This document shows positions 10,344-22,609 of a stretch of 64,000 nucleotides of DNA, piece by piece (position 1 is the stretch's first letter; each line of letters opens with the position of its first letter). Made by a program: the position numbers and the translations under genes. The DNA is from Bolinopsis microptera. Lineage: Eukaryota; Ctenophora; Tentaculata; Lobata; Bolinopsidae. The DNA lies in NCBI RefSeq assembly GCF_026151205.1, contig NC_087083.1, forward strand, positions 15,138,597 to 15,202,596, written 5' to 3'. A model generated the notes under the pieces. The model saw nothing but the letters and a program-made list of their open reading frames with translations, searched no databases and was not told where the DNA came from.

Positions 10344-11560
10344 AGACTGAACCCTCTAATACGCGCAGGTCTCTCGGACGGGCGCGTTTTTGCGCGTGGA
10401 ATGCTGAGCGCGCAAAATATATGTTTTGTAATGATAATCGCATATCGGTAGACCTTTTAAAAGCAGTATGTGACAGATAAGAGTGGCAACAAGCCGACAA
10501 GCGACATGTTGTAAGTTACTAGTGCGGTAGCGTTGTGATACTTTATGAAGTTTCTCATTTGTTTTGGTCAATTTGCAATTGCAATCCCGAACTTTGACGG
10601 ATCAAAGGTTTCATGATGGTATAACTAGTATTACTATTACTGAATTGTTAATGATCACACGACAACTCGCCTAGCATTCCACACCAAAAACGCGACCAAT
10701 GTCATTCCACCATATTATATATCAATCGTGTTAAAGAACACAAAAGCCGGAGGTCTAAAGGTTAATACAATCAAGTGGAAAAAGGTGGTAGACATATCAC
10801 AGAATTTATGTCAACTTTCATATTTTAATCATTTTATTACATAATTTAAAGATCATATTCTAATAATTTTATTACATAATTTAAAGAGAACGGTTAATAA
10901 TGGAGTCATTCGTAAACTATTGGCAAATAGCTATTCACGAGAGTGCTCAGTTCACAGTTGTCAGTGCTATAGCCAGTACCATTACCAAATACACAAATCA
11001 CTCAGAATATTTTCAGCTTTAACTTACCCGGGGACCCCGGGCTTTGTGTTCTCAAACACAGTAGTTATATTAATATTAGATTTTAGTAAATATGCTTGAT
11101 TCATGACTGATACGTGTATGAAAACCTAAAACGGGGTCCCCAGGTACTCAATCGATTAGATATGTAAAAGATTCCGATACGAGGGATTATCATACCTCAT
11201 GCTAGCTATGCATTTTCGTATGATACAGAATGACATTAACTGCGGAGCACCGTACTGAGTTTCTACAACAAGGTCTACACTAAACTGAAACAGTAAACAT
11301 GTGAAGATGATTGATCACTCAGTACTCGACCAACTGCACGTAGCATACTTTAACACGTACTACTTCAAGTAGTCCTTAGAGACTATTAAAAATCTAAACC
11401 CAAATTAGAGTGTAGAACGTATGTTGAAAACCATTACCCGTACGACTACGACAAATTATACCAACATCCTTATTTGGTCATTATAAAGAGGTTCATAAAA
11501 GGAAAACATATCCAAATAATTTTTTATCAATTAAGATAATTTTACGTTCATAAGGCTCAA
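10344..11560. other. No gene recognised
   Basis: Mixed sequence. CCCGGGGACCCCGGG at 11028-11042 followed by GTGTTCTCAAACAC is another copy of the hairpin motif, and GGGGTCCCCAGGTA at 11133-11146 lies inverted 90 bases on. Together they suggest a short foldback element of about 120 bp. Nothing coding is supported. Confidence 0.45.
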
Positions 11561-11569
11561 AGAGTTTGT

Positions 11570-12640
11570 TGGCCTATTCTTGCTGCAAGGAGAGCTCTTC
11601 GCTCTAGAGGTAGGTCTTTATCAAACAAGGATTGTGGGACGAGCTTTTCAGTCAGGTCCATGTTTGCCTCTTCAGGACTGCCGTGGTGATGGCTGATACT
11701 ATGTCCACACTCTTGTACCTTTGAAGACTCTGTAACAAACGGGTGTCGGCGGAGGCTGTAGATTCAAGGAAAGGAGCGCTGAACCAAGCTCTCAAATAAA
11801 CGAAGACAACAAAGTGAGCCATCTTCTGCACGTTTCTCTTCTTCGTACAGTGAATTGGTATCTAGTGAAGAAAAGCCATCTTCATAATGTAGAATGTAGA
11901 TGGACTTAGCCATCCATCTGGCATGGTGGTCAGCTCCAGGTCTTTGTATCTGGAAGACGTATCCTTTCTTCATATCTATGCTTTCTCTATGGATTAGTTT
12001 AGCAAGCTCTAGGAATTCCTTGTAATGTTCTGGGCTGGTTGTTGAGTTGACGGATGTGATTAATAAAGGATAGAATATCTACTACGTCGTTCCTTTAGCG
12101 CGTAGGGATATCGGGAAGGACGATGTTCTGCAGATCGATTCCCAGGAGGTCTTCATGATCTTGAAGAGGGTTACTTCGAGTGATATTGTGTCACCGAACA
12201 GTTGCTTGGAGGCAGATCCTCTTACAAGCTCCGCCTCCAGGACGTGATGTCTGCAGGCCATCCAGAGGATCTGTCGATTGAGGACCTGCTGAAGAGAAGT
12301 ACATGCTCTTTTGTGAACTCCAGTATTGGATGATGTCGTATCAAATCCAACGGCTATTATTTTATCTGCTAGGTCCGGTCGTCGAGAATCTTCTTCACTT
12401 TGTCTGCTTCGTCCTAGTCCTTTTAGACTGGAGAGTAACTAGTCGTACAGATTGCGAGTATCTTGTTCTCCTCCTCTTGTACTAGGACCATAGCCAGTCT
12501 GTTTACTTTACTAAACCCTCCGAGGTCTGTTTTCGTCAAAATTTATCTGTCTGACATCAGAGGTAAAGTCTCTTTTTATCTTTGCTGCTTACTCTGATCG
12601 GACTGTGACAACTGCTTCATATCCCCGTGTCTCCACTGAG
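11570..12640 (-). pseudogene. Decayed RNase-H-like (hAT-like) transposase of an unnamed family
   Basis: On the minus strand, 12370-12131 reads ADKIIAVGFDTTSSNTGVHK, a segment QILWMACRHHVLEAELV, then ISLEVTLFKIMKTSWE. After a stop and frame changes, 12100-11760 reads RNDVVDILSFINHIRQLN, KEFLELAKLIHRESIDMKKG and RPGADHHARWMAKSIYIL. The order D-T-T-S-N-T-G, then C-x2-H (CRHH), then R-W in a helical segment is the order of the second catalytic Asp, the C/DxxH motif and the insertion-domain R-W of hAT-type transposases. Upstream, near 12480, LAMVLVQEEENKILAICTT probably belongs. Several stops and shifts make it non-functional. Related uncharacterised proteins are, to my knowledge, common in cnidarian and arthropod genomes. 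Confidence 0.65.
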
Positions 12641-12699
12641 CAGTGAGATGCAGTGTCTCCTCAAACCGTCACTGAGGGAAAGAAAATAAGCTACTACGT

Positions 12700-13419
12700 G
12701 TGAAAATGAGGAGAAAATGTTCAACTTCTATCATGAAATTATCAAATTAACAAATCTGATTCATTTCTAATCAAAGATGAATATGCAAGGCGGCTTTTAG
12801 TTTTAACAACCAGGGTTTAAGCCAGGAAGGATAGTTTTATTTTAAAATAATGTATACCTGATTTTTAGAGATACAACTGCAGCCAAGACTGATATCAAGA
12901 TGATTGAACTCCGCAAATTTCTGGCCAGAAATAGATCATCTTTCATTATTGTAGATCACCTCCTGAAAAATAGGTGTGCGTTTAGAAATCTATTTAGAAT
13001 TTATAAGCTAAGTCTTATAATATTCCAGATACGTGGGATGAGTTGCATGGGTACAAATTGTCGGAAAAGTGATTGATTACGTAATATAAAGTGGTTATGT
13101 AATATACAAACAAACATAAACACAAATTCATGGGATAAGTGCGTGGCTGTATTAATTGACGTTGAATGATCCATGTTACGTGTCATATGGAATGTGGTAT
13201 CTTGAAAATTCCCAACACGTTTGGGATGTAAAATAAACTGTGTCCTTAACAGTGAACATTCTTTTTAAATTTTTGACGGAAATTACCAGTAAGTGAAGAA
13301 AAAATAAAACATTGTAACCCAAATATCAACTACCGTCTTCAACCGGCGAAGTTTTCTTTCTCTTAGTAGGGGTGAGCGATTGAAGGGGTGATAGAGGTGG
13401 TAGCGTAACTAAGTCTAAA
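12700..13419. other. No gene recognised
   Basis: AT-rich spacer between the decayed transposase and the hAT-type element. No motif, repeat or convincing open frame was seen. Confidence 0.4.
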
Positions 13420-13427
13420 GGGTCGAT

Positions 13428-15021
13428 CAGGAGGTGACCGGGACATGATTTTAGGCCTGACCGGGACCGGGACCGGGACCGGGATACAAAATGTGACTTT
13501 GAACGGGACCGGGACTGAGATTATCAATTTACCGTGACCGGGACCAATAATTTCTGGGATTTCTATCTTACCGGGACCGGGACCGGGACCAACAATCCAA
13601 TTTTACCGGGATGACCGGGATGACCGGGACCAAAACTGGTATTCTCATATTGAAAGCTGCAACTTTCATTTACATTATAATTGAACAATTTGAATAAGTA
13701 ATAACTAGAATATTAAATCAGAAAAAACTTTTAAAAAACCGTCAATATGGGGCATGGGCCTAATGTACTACACCAATAATGTTCATGTACTGATTACTCA
13801 AGTTCACCCTCATTCCTCATTCCTCAATCAATGATCCCTCAAATTATTCAACAGTTTCATTCTCCAATTCCAATTGACAATTGGGCGTAGCCCGAGTTGA
13901 AAACTTGATGTTAGTTTGCACTTATGAGTTATGTAACGATATTAGTTACCTAAACTTGTTTAGCAATTTTAAACATTGTGTTATTTGGCTCAGAGGTTGT
14001 TTAAAGATGAAATTCACAATGAATGAAAGTAAAAACTTAAAATCACAGTGAATGAAATTATGTGAAAGATCCCGGTCAAAATCCCGGCAAATTTGAGTGA
14101 TTGACCGGGACCGGGACCGGGACCGGGACCAAGAATCCTGAATTAACCGGGACGGGACCGGGATCATAAATCAGCATTTGACCGGGACCGGGGGGGGGGG
14201 GGGTGGGTGATGCAACGTCAATTAATGTCAATTAATGTCAATGTCAGTTTTGCAAAATTTTGGAATACTGACATTAATTGACACGATATTTTTCGACCAG
14301 AGATTATGTAGTTCTACCATATTTTTAGCACTTTAGAACGTTTATATCATCAATTTATTCACTACTTTCACATATGGAAATGTGAAATGTGAAAAATTCA
14401 GATCATTAAACAATAAAACTAAAATAAAACGGTTTTCCGAAATTTAATTTTCTTAAATGGGCGTGGCCATCCAAGGGCGTGGTTCTCAACATCATCAGAA
14501 CTTAAAACCCACATTAAACGAAATGCCTTCATGACATTTATATTTGAATAACGAATCTTAAACAGCTAACATTACTCCTTCATGCTAAAAAAGCCGATTC
14601 TAGATATTTTACCTGTATAAGAAACCAATAAAATATGGGCGTGGCCGGTGGGGACCGAAGATGGAAGAGTTGGAAGCTAAATTTTTTTTGGTGGTCTTTG
14701 AACCTCAGGATCAACAGATAAGAACATAATCATAATTATTCAAGGACATTTTGTTTTTTTTTGAACCGGTCTAACTTACATAGACGTGAATATCTATCGA
14801 TTAATGATAATCTCAAATTTCAAGACAAATTAATGTCAATTAATGTCAATTAATGTCAATGTCAGTTTGGGGTTTTTATGGAATACTGACATTAATTGAC
14901 GTTGCATCACCCCCGGACCGGGACCGCGACCGGGATGAAAAATGTGACTTGACCCGGTTGACCGGGACCGGGATAGCTCAAAATTGCCAATCCCGGTACC
15001 GGGATTCCCGGTCACCTCCTG
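13428..15021. mobile_element. Non-autonomous hAT-type element with 8-bp TSD and ACCGGG subterminal clusters
   Basis: Terminal inverted repeats CAGGAGGTGACCGGGA at 13428 and TCCCGGTCACCTCCTG ending 15021 are exact. They are flanked by direct repeats GGGTCGAT (13420-13427 and 15022-15029). Eight-base target duplications and CAGG.GTG-like ends are typical of hAT. Clusters of the hexamer ACCGGG lie inside both ends (13456-13630, 14100-14190, 14915-15005), probably transposase-binding subterminal repeats. There is no transposase frame. It is 1594 bp, of which about 715 bp is a nested element. A degenerate CCCGGT cluster near 46470-46530 may be a relic of the same family. Confidence 0.8.
14200..14914. 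mobile_element. MITE nested in the hAT-type element
   Basis: The inverted ends contain GGGTGATGCAACGTCAATTA (left, from 14204) and its complement ending CACCCCC at 14914. TCAATTAATG is iterated near each end, and a second internal inverted pair (GGAATACTGACATTAATTGA at 14262 and 14879) is present. It interrupts an ACCGGG cluster, so it is younger than its host. The left end is blurred by a G tract at 14190-14203. No coding capacity. Confidence 0.7.
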
Positions 15022-15109
15022 GGGTCGATCACTTTACCGTCTGTACGCGACAATTCACGTAACGTACTTAAATAATAGTTATTGACACGGTATTGTGTCG
15101 AATGATTTA

Positions 15110-15305
15110 GGGACAGTTCACATATTACGTAATTAGGTTATCACTATTGGCCAATTCTTACACCTCCCCACCCCCACTACGTTATCAATTTTACAGATAG
15201 TATAGCTATTGTTATGTGTCATAATAACACTAGCGTAATCTAAATCATTTGATGATTTGAAACCCCCGCCCTGCCCCATCGGCTGATCGGCACGCCCGAG
15301 AGCGC
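15110..15305. mobile_element. MITE copy, TTCACAT...ACGTAAT family
   Basis: It shares TAGCTATTGT, ACACTAGCGTAATC and a following AAACCCC block with 20900-21065, with the inverse of 40029-40150, and with 40303-40424. Outer sequence GTTCACATATTACGTAATTA matches the other ends. Family ends carry GTTCACAT and a C- or G-rich tract. No coding capacity. Confidence 0.6.
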
Positions 15306-15409
15306 GGTAAAATATAGAAATATATGCTGAAGTGAGTGTGGTTTATATAAAACTTTCGGATACATTTTATGAATGAATTTGTGCGTGACTATAAAATTAT
15401 GGCATGACT

Positions 15410-15645
15410 AGAGCCGCGCACACGTGCCAGCTACCACACATTTGAAACTTATTCTTACAATAACACTAATTACAGTGGAATGTGTAATGTCAAATGGGAG
15501 CGGTGTGAACAGAGCTGAGTGTAGCCGTTATCTAAGAAGATAATATGCCATTATTCCGTTTTATTAATATTACAGTATTTGGCGACTGGCTGGCCGATGG
15601 TGCTGTGTATCTTTTGGAAGGACAATACAAGGTCAGCAATATAAA
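15410..15645 (+). repeat. Duplicated segment with LINE remnant, copy 1
   Basis: Nearly identical to 19512-19771, beginning GAGCCGCGC and ending AAGGTCAGCAATATAA. The 3' part reads GWPMVLCIFWKDNTRSAI, which resembles the region of LINE reverse transcriptases just before the conserved LYG.LP segment. After 15645 the two copies diverge completely. The open frame 15545-15814 runs through this copy in another frame and is not a gene. Confidence 0.7.
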
Positions 15646-16214
15646 GTATATCCCCGGGTCAAAATCGGAAAAAATTAGAATATTTATATTCTTCGTTAAG
15701 ATTTACATGATGAACTATATTTTTCGCTTAGATTCGCAAGATAAGCCTGTTTTAGGACTAGTACATGGATTTACATCCAAATTGGTCAAAAATTGGCTGA
15801 GTTATGAGCTTTAAAAATATGCCCACATTTGGGCATACGATTTTGCCCAAATTTGCTTTTGCCTAAATTCGATCAAACTTCAATATTTTTTAATGAGACT
15901 AACTCTATGTGAAAGATATACCTCAGTGTTTGTTGAATATAGTGATTACTAAGTAAAAAGACCTCTATGAAAAAAAATTGGGAAAATTGCACATAATATT
16001 ATCTCGGTTCGGAATACTAGCCAAAATTATGACTTTATTAAAATTGAAATAGCTCCATCAGTTTTCAATATTTTTGCAAGAACTTTTTGGAATCGATTAA
16101 GAATTGCATTTCAAGCTTATTGTGCCGGCAAAAATTGTTGATGTAGGCCTCCAAGGAGATATCCGGGTCAAAATCGGAAAAAATCCTATATTTTAATATA
16201 CTTTAATATGGTTG

Positions 16215-16239
16215 CCCCCCCCCCCCCCCCCCCCCCCCC
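16215..16239. repeat. Poly-C tract
   Basis: A run of 25 cytosines. Similar runs are at 20950-20971 (C-rich), 21159-21181 (G) and 39463-39479 (C), each beside or inside a repeat element. The lengths are likely unreliable. Confidence 0.85.
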
Positions 16240-18284
16240 AATGTTTGAGTGACACACTAACTATGCAGTTTTACCTGTTTAGAGGGGTTTTCAAAGAAAG
16301 TTTTAGTTCCCAAAGTCCGTCTCAAATACCAAAAGCAAAACTACCAGTACCATTAGCTTTAAACCTGGGATATCACTAATTTTACAAATAATAACATAAT
16401 ATCGAGTATGGAGGCCGGAGGGGTTAGAGGATGGTATTAAACTAAAAGTATAACAGCTAGGCTGTAATAATATCCAAGATTGTCAGAAAATATCGTCTAA
16501 TCAAGCCAGAAAAGTTTGGTAACTTATCGACTATCGAGTAATCGCACGTACGACAGGTTTCTCGTTTATCTCACCAAAAACTTCAGCAGCTTTTTTTCTC
16601 ATCGTCAGATTCACTTATTCCATACGTAATGACCCTCCTGCTTCTATATCGTCCTCTTCAGCTTCTGTCTTTACTGCTCTCTCCGCGGCCATCTGTAAAT
16701 GGGGGGTTGTAAAAAGATAAAAAATGTAGTATACAGTTTTCAGCCAATCAGAAGACAGAATGAATCAAACGGTTTTTCTTTCCAAACTGATCGCTTGTTC
16801 AGGTTAGACGATACGAAATTTCAGTGGCCTTTTACTCCCAAGTTATAGACATATTTCATTAAAAACACTGTTTGTGGCTCTCGCAAGCTGATCTGCAAAT
16901 TTTATAGCAAACTTAATATTGTGATAGTGAATATTTTACCTTGAGCGGGCCCGTCACAGTTGACAAAAAGAAGTATCTCGACGAGGGAGCTGGGAGAGAT
17001 AGAACTTAGCTAAAATGATAGGGAAAGGGTTAAACAAAGTTTTGAAAACATTAAAAACGAAATAAGCAGCATTAATAACAAACATGATGAGCCATAATCA
17101 GAGTAACACACCACGTAACCAATTGCCATGGTTACGCGCAAGTTGAAGTAACACAGTTACGATAGATATTGATATAATTTCATAAATATAGCCGAAAAGA
17201 CAGACAAGTAAGTATTTTAGTTGAGGTTATGATATGTTAAAGAGTAAAAGGTTTTGCAATTCAGCTGGCTGCCAAAATCAGCGGTCAATCCAAAGATAGA
17301 TTTTAGTGACGATCGTATAATAAACTACATCGTCACTAAAATCTCATTATATGTAACTACTGACAGTTCTGCCCGACAGTTCCGCCCAATCTAGATCAAT
17401 TGCTTCCATGGGATGATGCGACGAATCAAAACAAAGTTTTAAAAACAACCTTTCGTTGGTTGTACGTAAATCCGGACCTCTGTCAAGGAGCTGGTCGGAT
17501 CCACACTTGCCGGTGAGGAACAATTACTGAAAACTGTCATGATATTTCACTTTCACTGCTTTTTACTAAAAAATGGCTTAATTTGCATGATTTTAATCCC
17601 ATCCACCCTATTGTTACTAGTAACATAGATTACTTTTGAAAATATAGGTAGAGTGAATGGGTTCAGCCACAGACCTCAAATTACATTGCCCGTATGCATG
17701 GAAACGAGTCATCTTTAAGCAATTCTAAGTAGTTTTGTATGTATCATCGCGTCTGGATCTGTCAGCATTGATTTACTTTAGCATATTATGACGTTTATAC
17801 TTGTCCGGCTAAACACGGCTTTGTATAGATACGATAGGAAGTCTGTCTCATTAGGAAGAACTAATAAGAATTATTAAGAACTCATGCAGACAATTTTTAG
17901 AAGTGCAGCAACGTGTGTCAAGGTGTGCTACAAATAGAAATTATCATTGTCAGGTATATTACAGCAGCTTCCTGTCTTTTAGCTTTATTTTCTAAGAATT
18001 GCTACGATGTTGCTAGGGGCCCACTATGGCGTTACAATGGTGTTGCTGTGGCGTTGCTAAGGTACCCTTCAGCTCTGTTCAGACCATAAGTTGCTTTTAA
18101 AAGGTCAAATAAATATACTCATGGGTTTACTTTTAGGAAGTTTCTGGAGTCAAAGAAATAACAACACAGATTTTGGCTGAATTTGCTTGAACTTATTCAA
18201 AACAATTCATTTCGGCGTCCGGACTCTACGGCTTTAGACACTCTTAAATGCACTCGCTGTTTACATTTGAAAGTTTGCATGATA
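16240..18284. other. Mostly featureless spacer
   Basis: One weak candidate is a minus-strand micro-frame at 16615-16692 preceded by an acceptor (TTTACAG). It reads MAAERAVKTEAEEDDIEAGG and stops four codons later, and could be a short exon. GTTGCT-type short repeats occur at 18000-18060. Otherwise nothing is supported. Confidence 0.35.
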
Positions 18285-19513
18285 TTAACGACCCAGGAAT
18301 ATCTATAATGTATAGTACAGTATGACTATCGTTTTCAGATAAGTTCAACCCGCTATGTGTTCAAATCAGTGTTTCATTTCATCGGCTGTATCATAGGTCA
18401 AGATAAATATTTCTTGATGAGATAAAAGCTTACTTTCGAAGAACATTTCCTGTAACCATGGGCACCCTAATTTGATATGGAATTCTATCTATTTTGATCG
18501 AAAATATGAAACAAATATTTCCCGCCGTAGAGTCCTAGTCTCTACTGCGCCGCCGTAGAGTCTTACGTCGTTGAGTCTCACACCCTATAAGAGTACCGGT
18601 AACCGGTACCATCGTTTAGATGGATACAGGCACCCTGGGGATCTCCAAATAATATGTAGATGGCTGAAATCATTGGATGATGATTAATCACTCTACACTC
18701 GACTGTCACGTGACTTTTGAAACCTGTTCACTAGGTGGCCATGAATAACCCTATAATCTGATTCCAACCCTAATCCAACCCAATCTCTAACAAAAGCATA
18801 TGCCAAAACCCTAACCCTTTAGAACGAGATATTTGAACAATTTCATTATATAATGGACATATCACGTGATCAAGACAGCTATTCGCCAATATCTCGCCAG
18901 GGGAGCATTTTAATGTCATGAGGGGTGATTCGGAATCAGCGTTCCAACTGTCGGGGGGCTTTTTAGAAAAATCTTGAAGGTTGACTGTAGAGTGATTTAG
19001 CACGCTCGGCAACCATTCACCCTACATATATTGTCAATAATAATAAACATTCATCAGTAGTTATAGGGTGTTAGAGATCATAATGATACAAATTAAACCA
19101 TTTTTTGATTAAACAAAGCAAAAAAACGGCCCTTCGTAAACAGGCGGGGAAGTGAGTGATTTGAACAAAGTTACCGTACCATAAGTCGAAAACTAAAAGT
19201 GATGGCAAATCCTCGAAAGAGGTGTTTGATCACCAAACACTGTGCAGATATTAGGAAAATATATTATTATTATCTGTATCAGGTATTCTTATAAACCAGA
19301 GGGCAATGAGATCTGGCGTCTCTTGATTCTCTATAGCGGTTTTCGACTAATAGTTACTGTTAAAAAAGAACAACGAAGGACCACTAAATAAATGAAGTAA
19401 TATGCACGCCAGTAAACGATATCCCTCACCTTCTTCCTGAGTCAGGGGTCTGTTGCCATAGCAACGAGGGAAGAAGAGCGGCAGCGGTTAGGGTGGGTTT
19501 TGCAATGGTTAAT
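18285..19513. repeat. Segmental duplication, copy A
   Basis: Near-identical to 22610-23690 plus 24681-24832. Copy A lacks the 990 bases found at 23691-24680 in copy B. It contains two palindromic TACCGGTAACCGGTA-like sites and GCCGTAGAGTC repeats at 18525-18575. The 80-residue minus-strand frame at 18770-19012 is unchanged in copy B, which reflects recency rather than coding. Confidence 0.9.
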
Positions 19514-19905
19514 GATGAGCCGCGCGCACGTGCCAGCTACCACACATTTGAAAATTATTCTTACAGTAACGCTAATTACAGTGGAATGTGTAATGTCAAA
19601 TGGGAGCGGTGTGAACAGAGCTGAGTGTAGCCGTGTGTACGGAAGAGCTGTATTAAGTGTCATCTAAGAAGATAATATGCCATAATTCCGTTTTATTAAT
19701 ATTACAGTATTTGGCGACTGGCTGGCCGATGGTGCTGTGTATCTTTTGGAAGGGCAATACAAGGTCAGCAATATAACTTTGTATGGTAGCCTACCAAGCC
19801 TGTCAAACAAGCAACGAATCAGGAGATTAGAAATGGCGGGACACTGCATTAAACATCCTGAGCTACTTGCCAGTGACTTAGTGCAGTGTTATGGGATCTT
19901 AACAT
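19512..19905 (+). pseudogene. LINE reverse-transcriptase C-terminal remnant
   Basis: After the block shared with 15410-15645, the frame from 19776 reads LYGSLPSLSNKQRIRRLEMA then GHCIKHPELLASDLVQ. LYG.LP...S.K.R.RRL..AGHC is a typical C-terminal segment of non-LTR retrotransposon ORF2 proteins. The segment before it (MVLCIFWK) is one frame away. It ends at the TTAA bordering the piggyBac-like element. It is a dead fragment. Confidence 0.75.
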
Positions 19906-19915
19906 AGGATATTAA

Positions 19916-22609
19916 CCCATTAGGGACGACGAGTTTTAAAGTTTGCCGATTTTGATGCCGTTTAACACACTAGGTCACATTACAGCAAAAATGAGATATC
20001 CAAAAAAGCTAATCTGTATCTCGTTTACTTTAAAAGATACAGCTATGGTCGCATACGACCCACTCGTCCGGGTCGCAAACGACCCATCACGGTTTTTCGG
20101 CTATTACTTCTGACACAAAGACGTTAGGATAAAATAAAAACTGTAGCATAAGTTAAAAACGTATGGTCAATACTGTGTGACTCTAACTTTTCAAAAATAG
20201 AGAATTTGGGTCATTAACGACCCACTCGGCTCACTTGCTTATTACTACATTTGTTTATGTAACTTCTTGAATTCAGCCTAAAACATGACATCATAAGTGC
20301 AAACTCGCCTCTCAGCAAGTGACTATCATCATAAACTGCGAAAAATCGGTTAAATGGGTCATTAGCGACCCACTAGGACCACTAAATTGATTAATTAAAT
20401 ATAATGTTGTCAAACTATTACAAATATTAGTATAAAAACATGTTATATCTTGGTCATTACTCCTGTACGTTGATTTAACTTTTAAAATCGATCAACTGGG
20501 TCAATAACGACCCACTCGGAAGTTGAATCACGTCATTAATTATCAGTATCATGCTGTTCCACCATCAAGAAAGACACTCGTAGGTCTTAATTCCACGCAA
20601 ACCACGGGTGGATGACCACTAGCCCTCCTGAGATCTGGAGTCTCAAGGTTATCTGCAGATCGCGTCACCCAATCACTGACGAATAATGGGCAGAATTGGA
20701 TTGATAGGTAGGTGAGTTTATCAGCTGTTAGTACACGACCATAATGTCGTGGGACAACAAACAACGTGCCTATCTTTTCCCGATTCCTAAAAAGTCCAAG
20801 AAGAACTATACATTGTATACAACTAGTATACAACTGCTGGATTCAGATTTCAGATGGCTGCATCTACTCATTTCGCAGCTTCCTTTCTTTACTTCTTAGG
20901 GGCCGTTCACATTGACATAATATTACGTAATCACTTATTGGACAATTTTTAGCCCCGGCCCCCCCCCCCCACACCCCACTACATAGCTATTGTGTCAAAA
21001 TTACACTAGCGTAATCATTTGGAAACCCCCCTCCCTCTCGGCCGATTACGTAATACTTGGTTTCGTTTTGAAAGCTGCCTCGTTGTTGCGGGGTTGTTAC
21101 CCACAACGAAGTAGTTGTCTGAGAGATTGCAGGTTGCAGCACCGCCAGCCAGAATATGGGGGGGGGGGGGGGGGGGGGGGGCTTTTTCCTTGTCCTTCTT
21201 CACAGAGATGTAAATTTAGCCATCTGAATGCAGCAGTTGTTTAGTTATTCTTGTACTTTCTAGGAATGTCAAACAGATTGGCATGTTGGATTAGAATATG
21301 CAATTTGACCGCTCTTCTTTCAGTATTTACCCAAGGTTACAGGATATCTCGTAAACTTCGTTCAGGGGATTTTTCTTGAGTGACATGATCTGATCACCGT
21401 GGGACCCTGGGTCTCAAGCGGTGAGTTGTAGCAGGTCGTTTGCAAAGATTCGAAATTGACGAAAAAGGTAACAGAATCTAATAAGCAACAACAACAGCAT
21501 GGCTATTACCTAGTAAGTTAGGAACGAGGGCCGATCAACTTTTCTTTTGCGACACGGCCACGGTCCTTTCGGTACAGATTTCCACGCACCATAGTCAGGA
21601 CGCAACTCCAGGCATATGCAGTCGTGTTATTCTCGCAGCTCTTTGATGAGTGATGACTGCCCTTCAGTTGGCCCTCAGAAGGGCTAGTTGTCAGCCACCG
21701 TGGTTTGTGTGGAATTAAGACCTACGAGTGTCTTTCTTGATGGTGGAACAGCATGATAATTAATGAAGTGGTTCAACTTCCGAGTGGGTCGTTATTGACC
21801 CATTTGATCGATTTAAGAAGTTAAATCAACGTACAGGAGTAATGACAAAGATATAATATGTTTTTATACTAATATTTGTAAAAGTTTGACAACATTATAT
21901 TTAATTAATCAATTTTGTGGTCCTAGTGGGTCGCTAATGACCCATTTAACCGATTTTTCGCAGTTTATGATGATAGTCACTTGCTGAGAGGCGATTTTGC
22001 ACTTATGATGTCATGTTTTAGGCTGAATTCAAGAAGTTACATGGACAAATATAGTAATAAGCAAGTGAGCCGAGTGGGTCGTTAATGACCCAAATTCTCT
22101 ATTTTTGAAAAGTTAGAGTCGCACAGTATTGACCATACGTTTTTAACTTGTGCTACAGTTTTTATTTTATCCTAACGTCTTTGTTTCAGAAGTAATAGCC
22201 GAAAAACCGTGATGGGTCGTTTGCGACCCGGACGAGTGGGTCGTATGCGACCGCAGTTAGTAAACAGCGTCTAGCTCTGTTTGTGAACATTTGATTATCA
22301 CGGGCTTTTCATTTGTGCCAAGGAAATCGTTGCCCGCAACTATTTTGTTCTCAAAAAAATAAGCCTACATAAAGTTTTAATGTCCCAATCAAGGCAAGAA
22401 GTTAAGTGAAATATTTTCCAATTATGACGACTAATTAGTCTAATTATTTAATTGTTAGTGATTAATTGGGTCTCGACTGGAAAGTCAATAATGTAGCCCA
22501 ATAAATTTTGAGCATATGTGCGAAAGATTCGTGGCGTTTAGTATTTTGGTTTGTCCTCTATAGCCTCTAGAAAAGGTGGGTCGTAAACGACCCTATCGTC
22601 CCTAATGGG
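19916..22609. mobile_element. Non-autonomous piggyBac-like element with TTAA target duplication
   Basis: Ends CCCATTAGGGACGA (19916) and TCGTCCCTAATGGG (22609) are exact inverted repeats bordered by TTAA (19912-19915 and 22610-22613), the piggyBac hallmark. About 600 bases inside each end are also inverted copies (about 20044-20660 and 21690-22250). Each arm carries palindromic boxes of the form GGGTCNTTANNGACCC about 140-150 bases apart. The right arm has about 320 extra bases (22255-22575). No transposase frame was found; the 94-residue frame at 20549-20833 is inside an arm. A further MITE lies inside. Confidence 0.85.
20900..21065. mobile_element. MITE copy inside the piggyBac-like element
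   Basis: Outer inverted words CCGTTCACATTGACAT and ATTACGTAATAC, C-rich tract at 20950-20971, and core CTATTGTGTCAAAATTACAC. It belongs to the same family as 15110-15305 and 40029-40150. Confidence 0.6.

Noticed and set aside
18765-18815. CCCTAA-like words suggesting telomeric sequence
   Set aside because: Only scattered ACCCTAA/AACCCT words, no tandem telomere run; repeated at 23093 only because of the duplication.
18770-19012. 80-residue frame preserved unchanged at 23098-23340
   Set aside because: The whole surrounding segment is duplicated almost without change, so identity says nothing about selection; no family resemblance or splice context.
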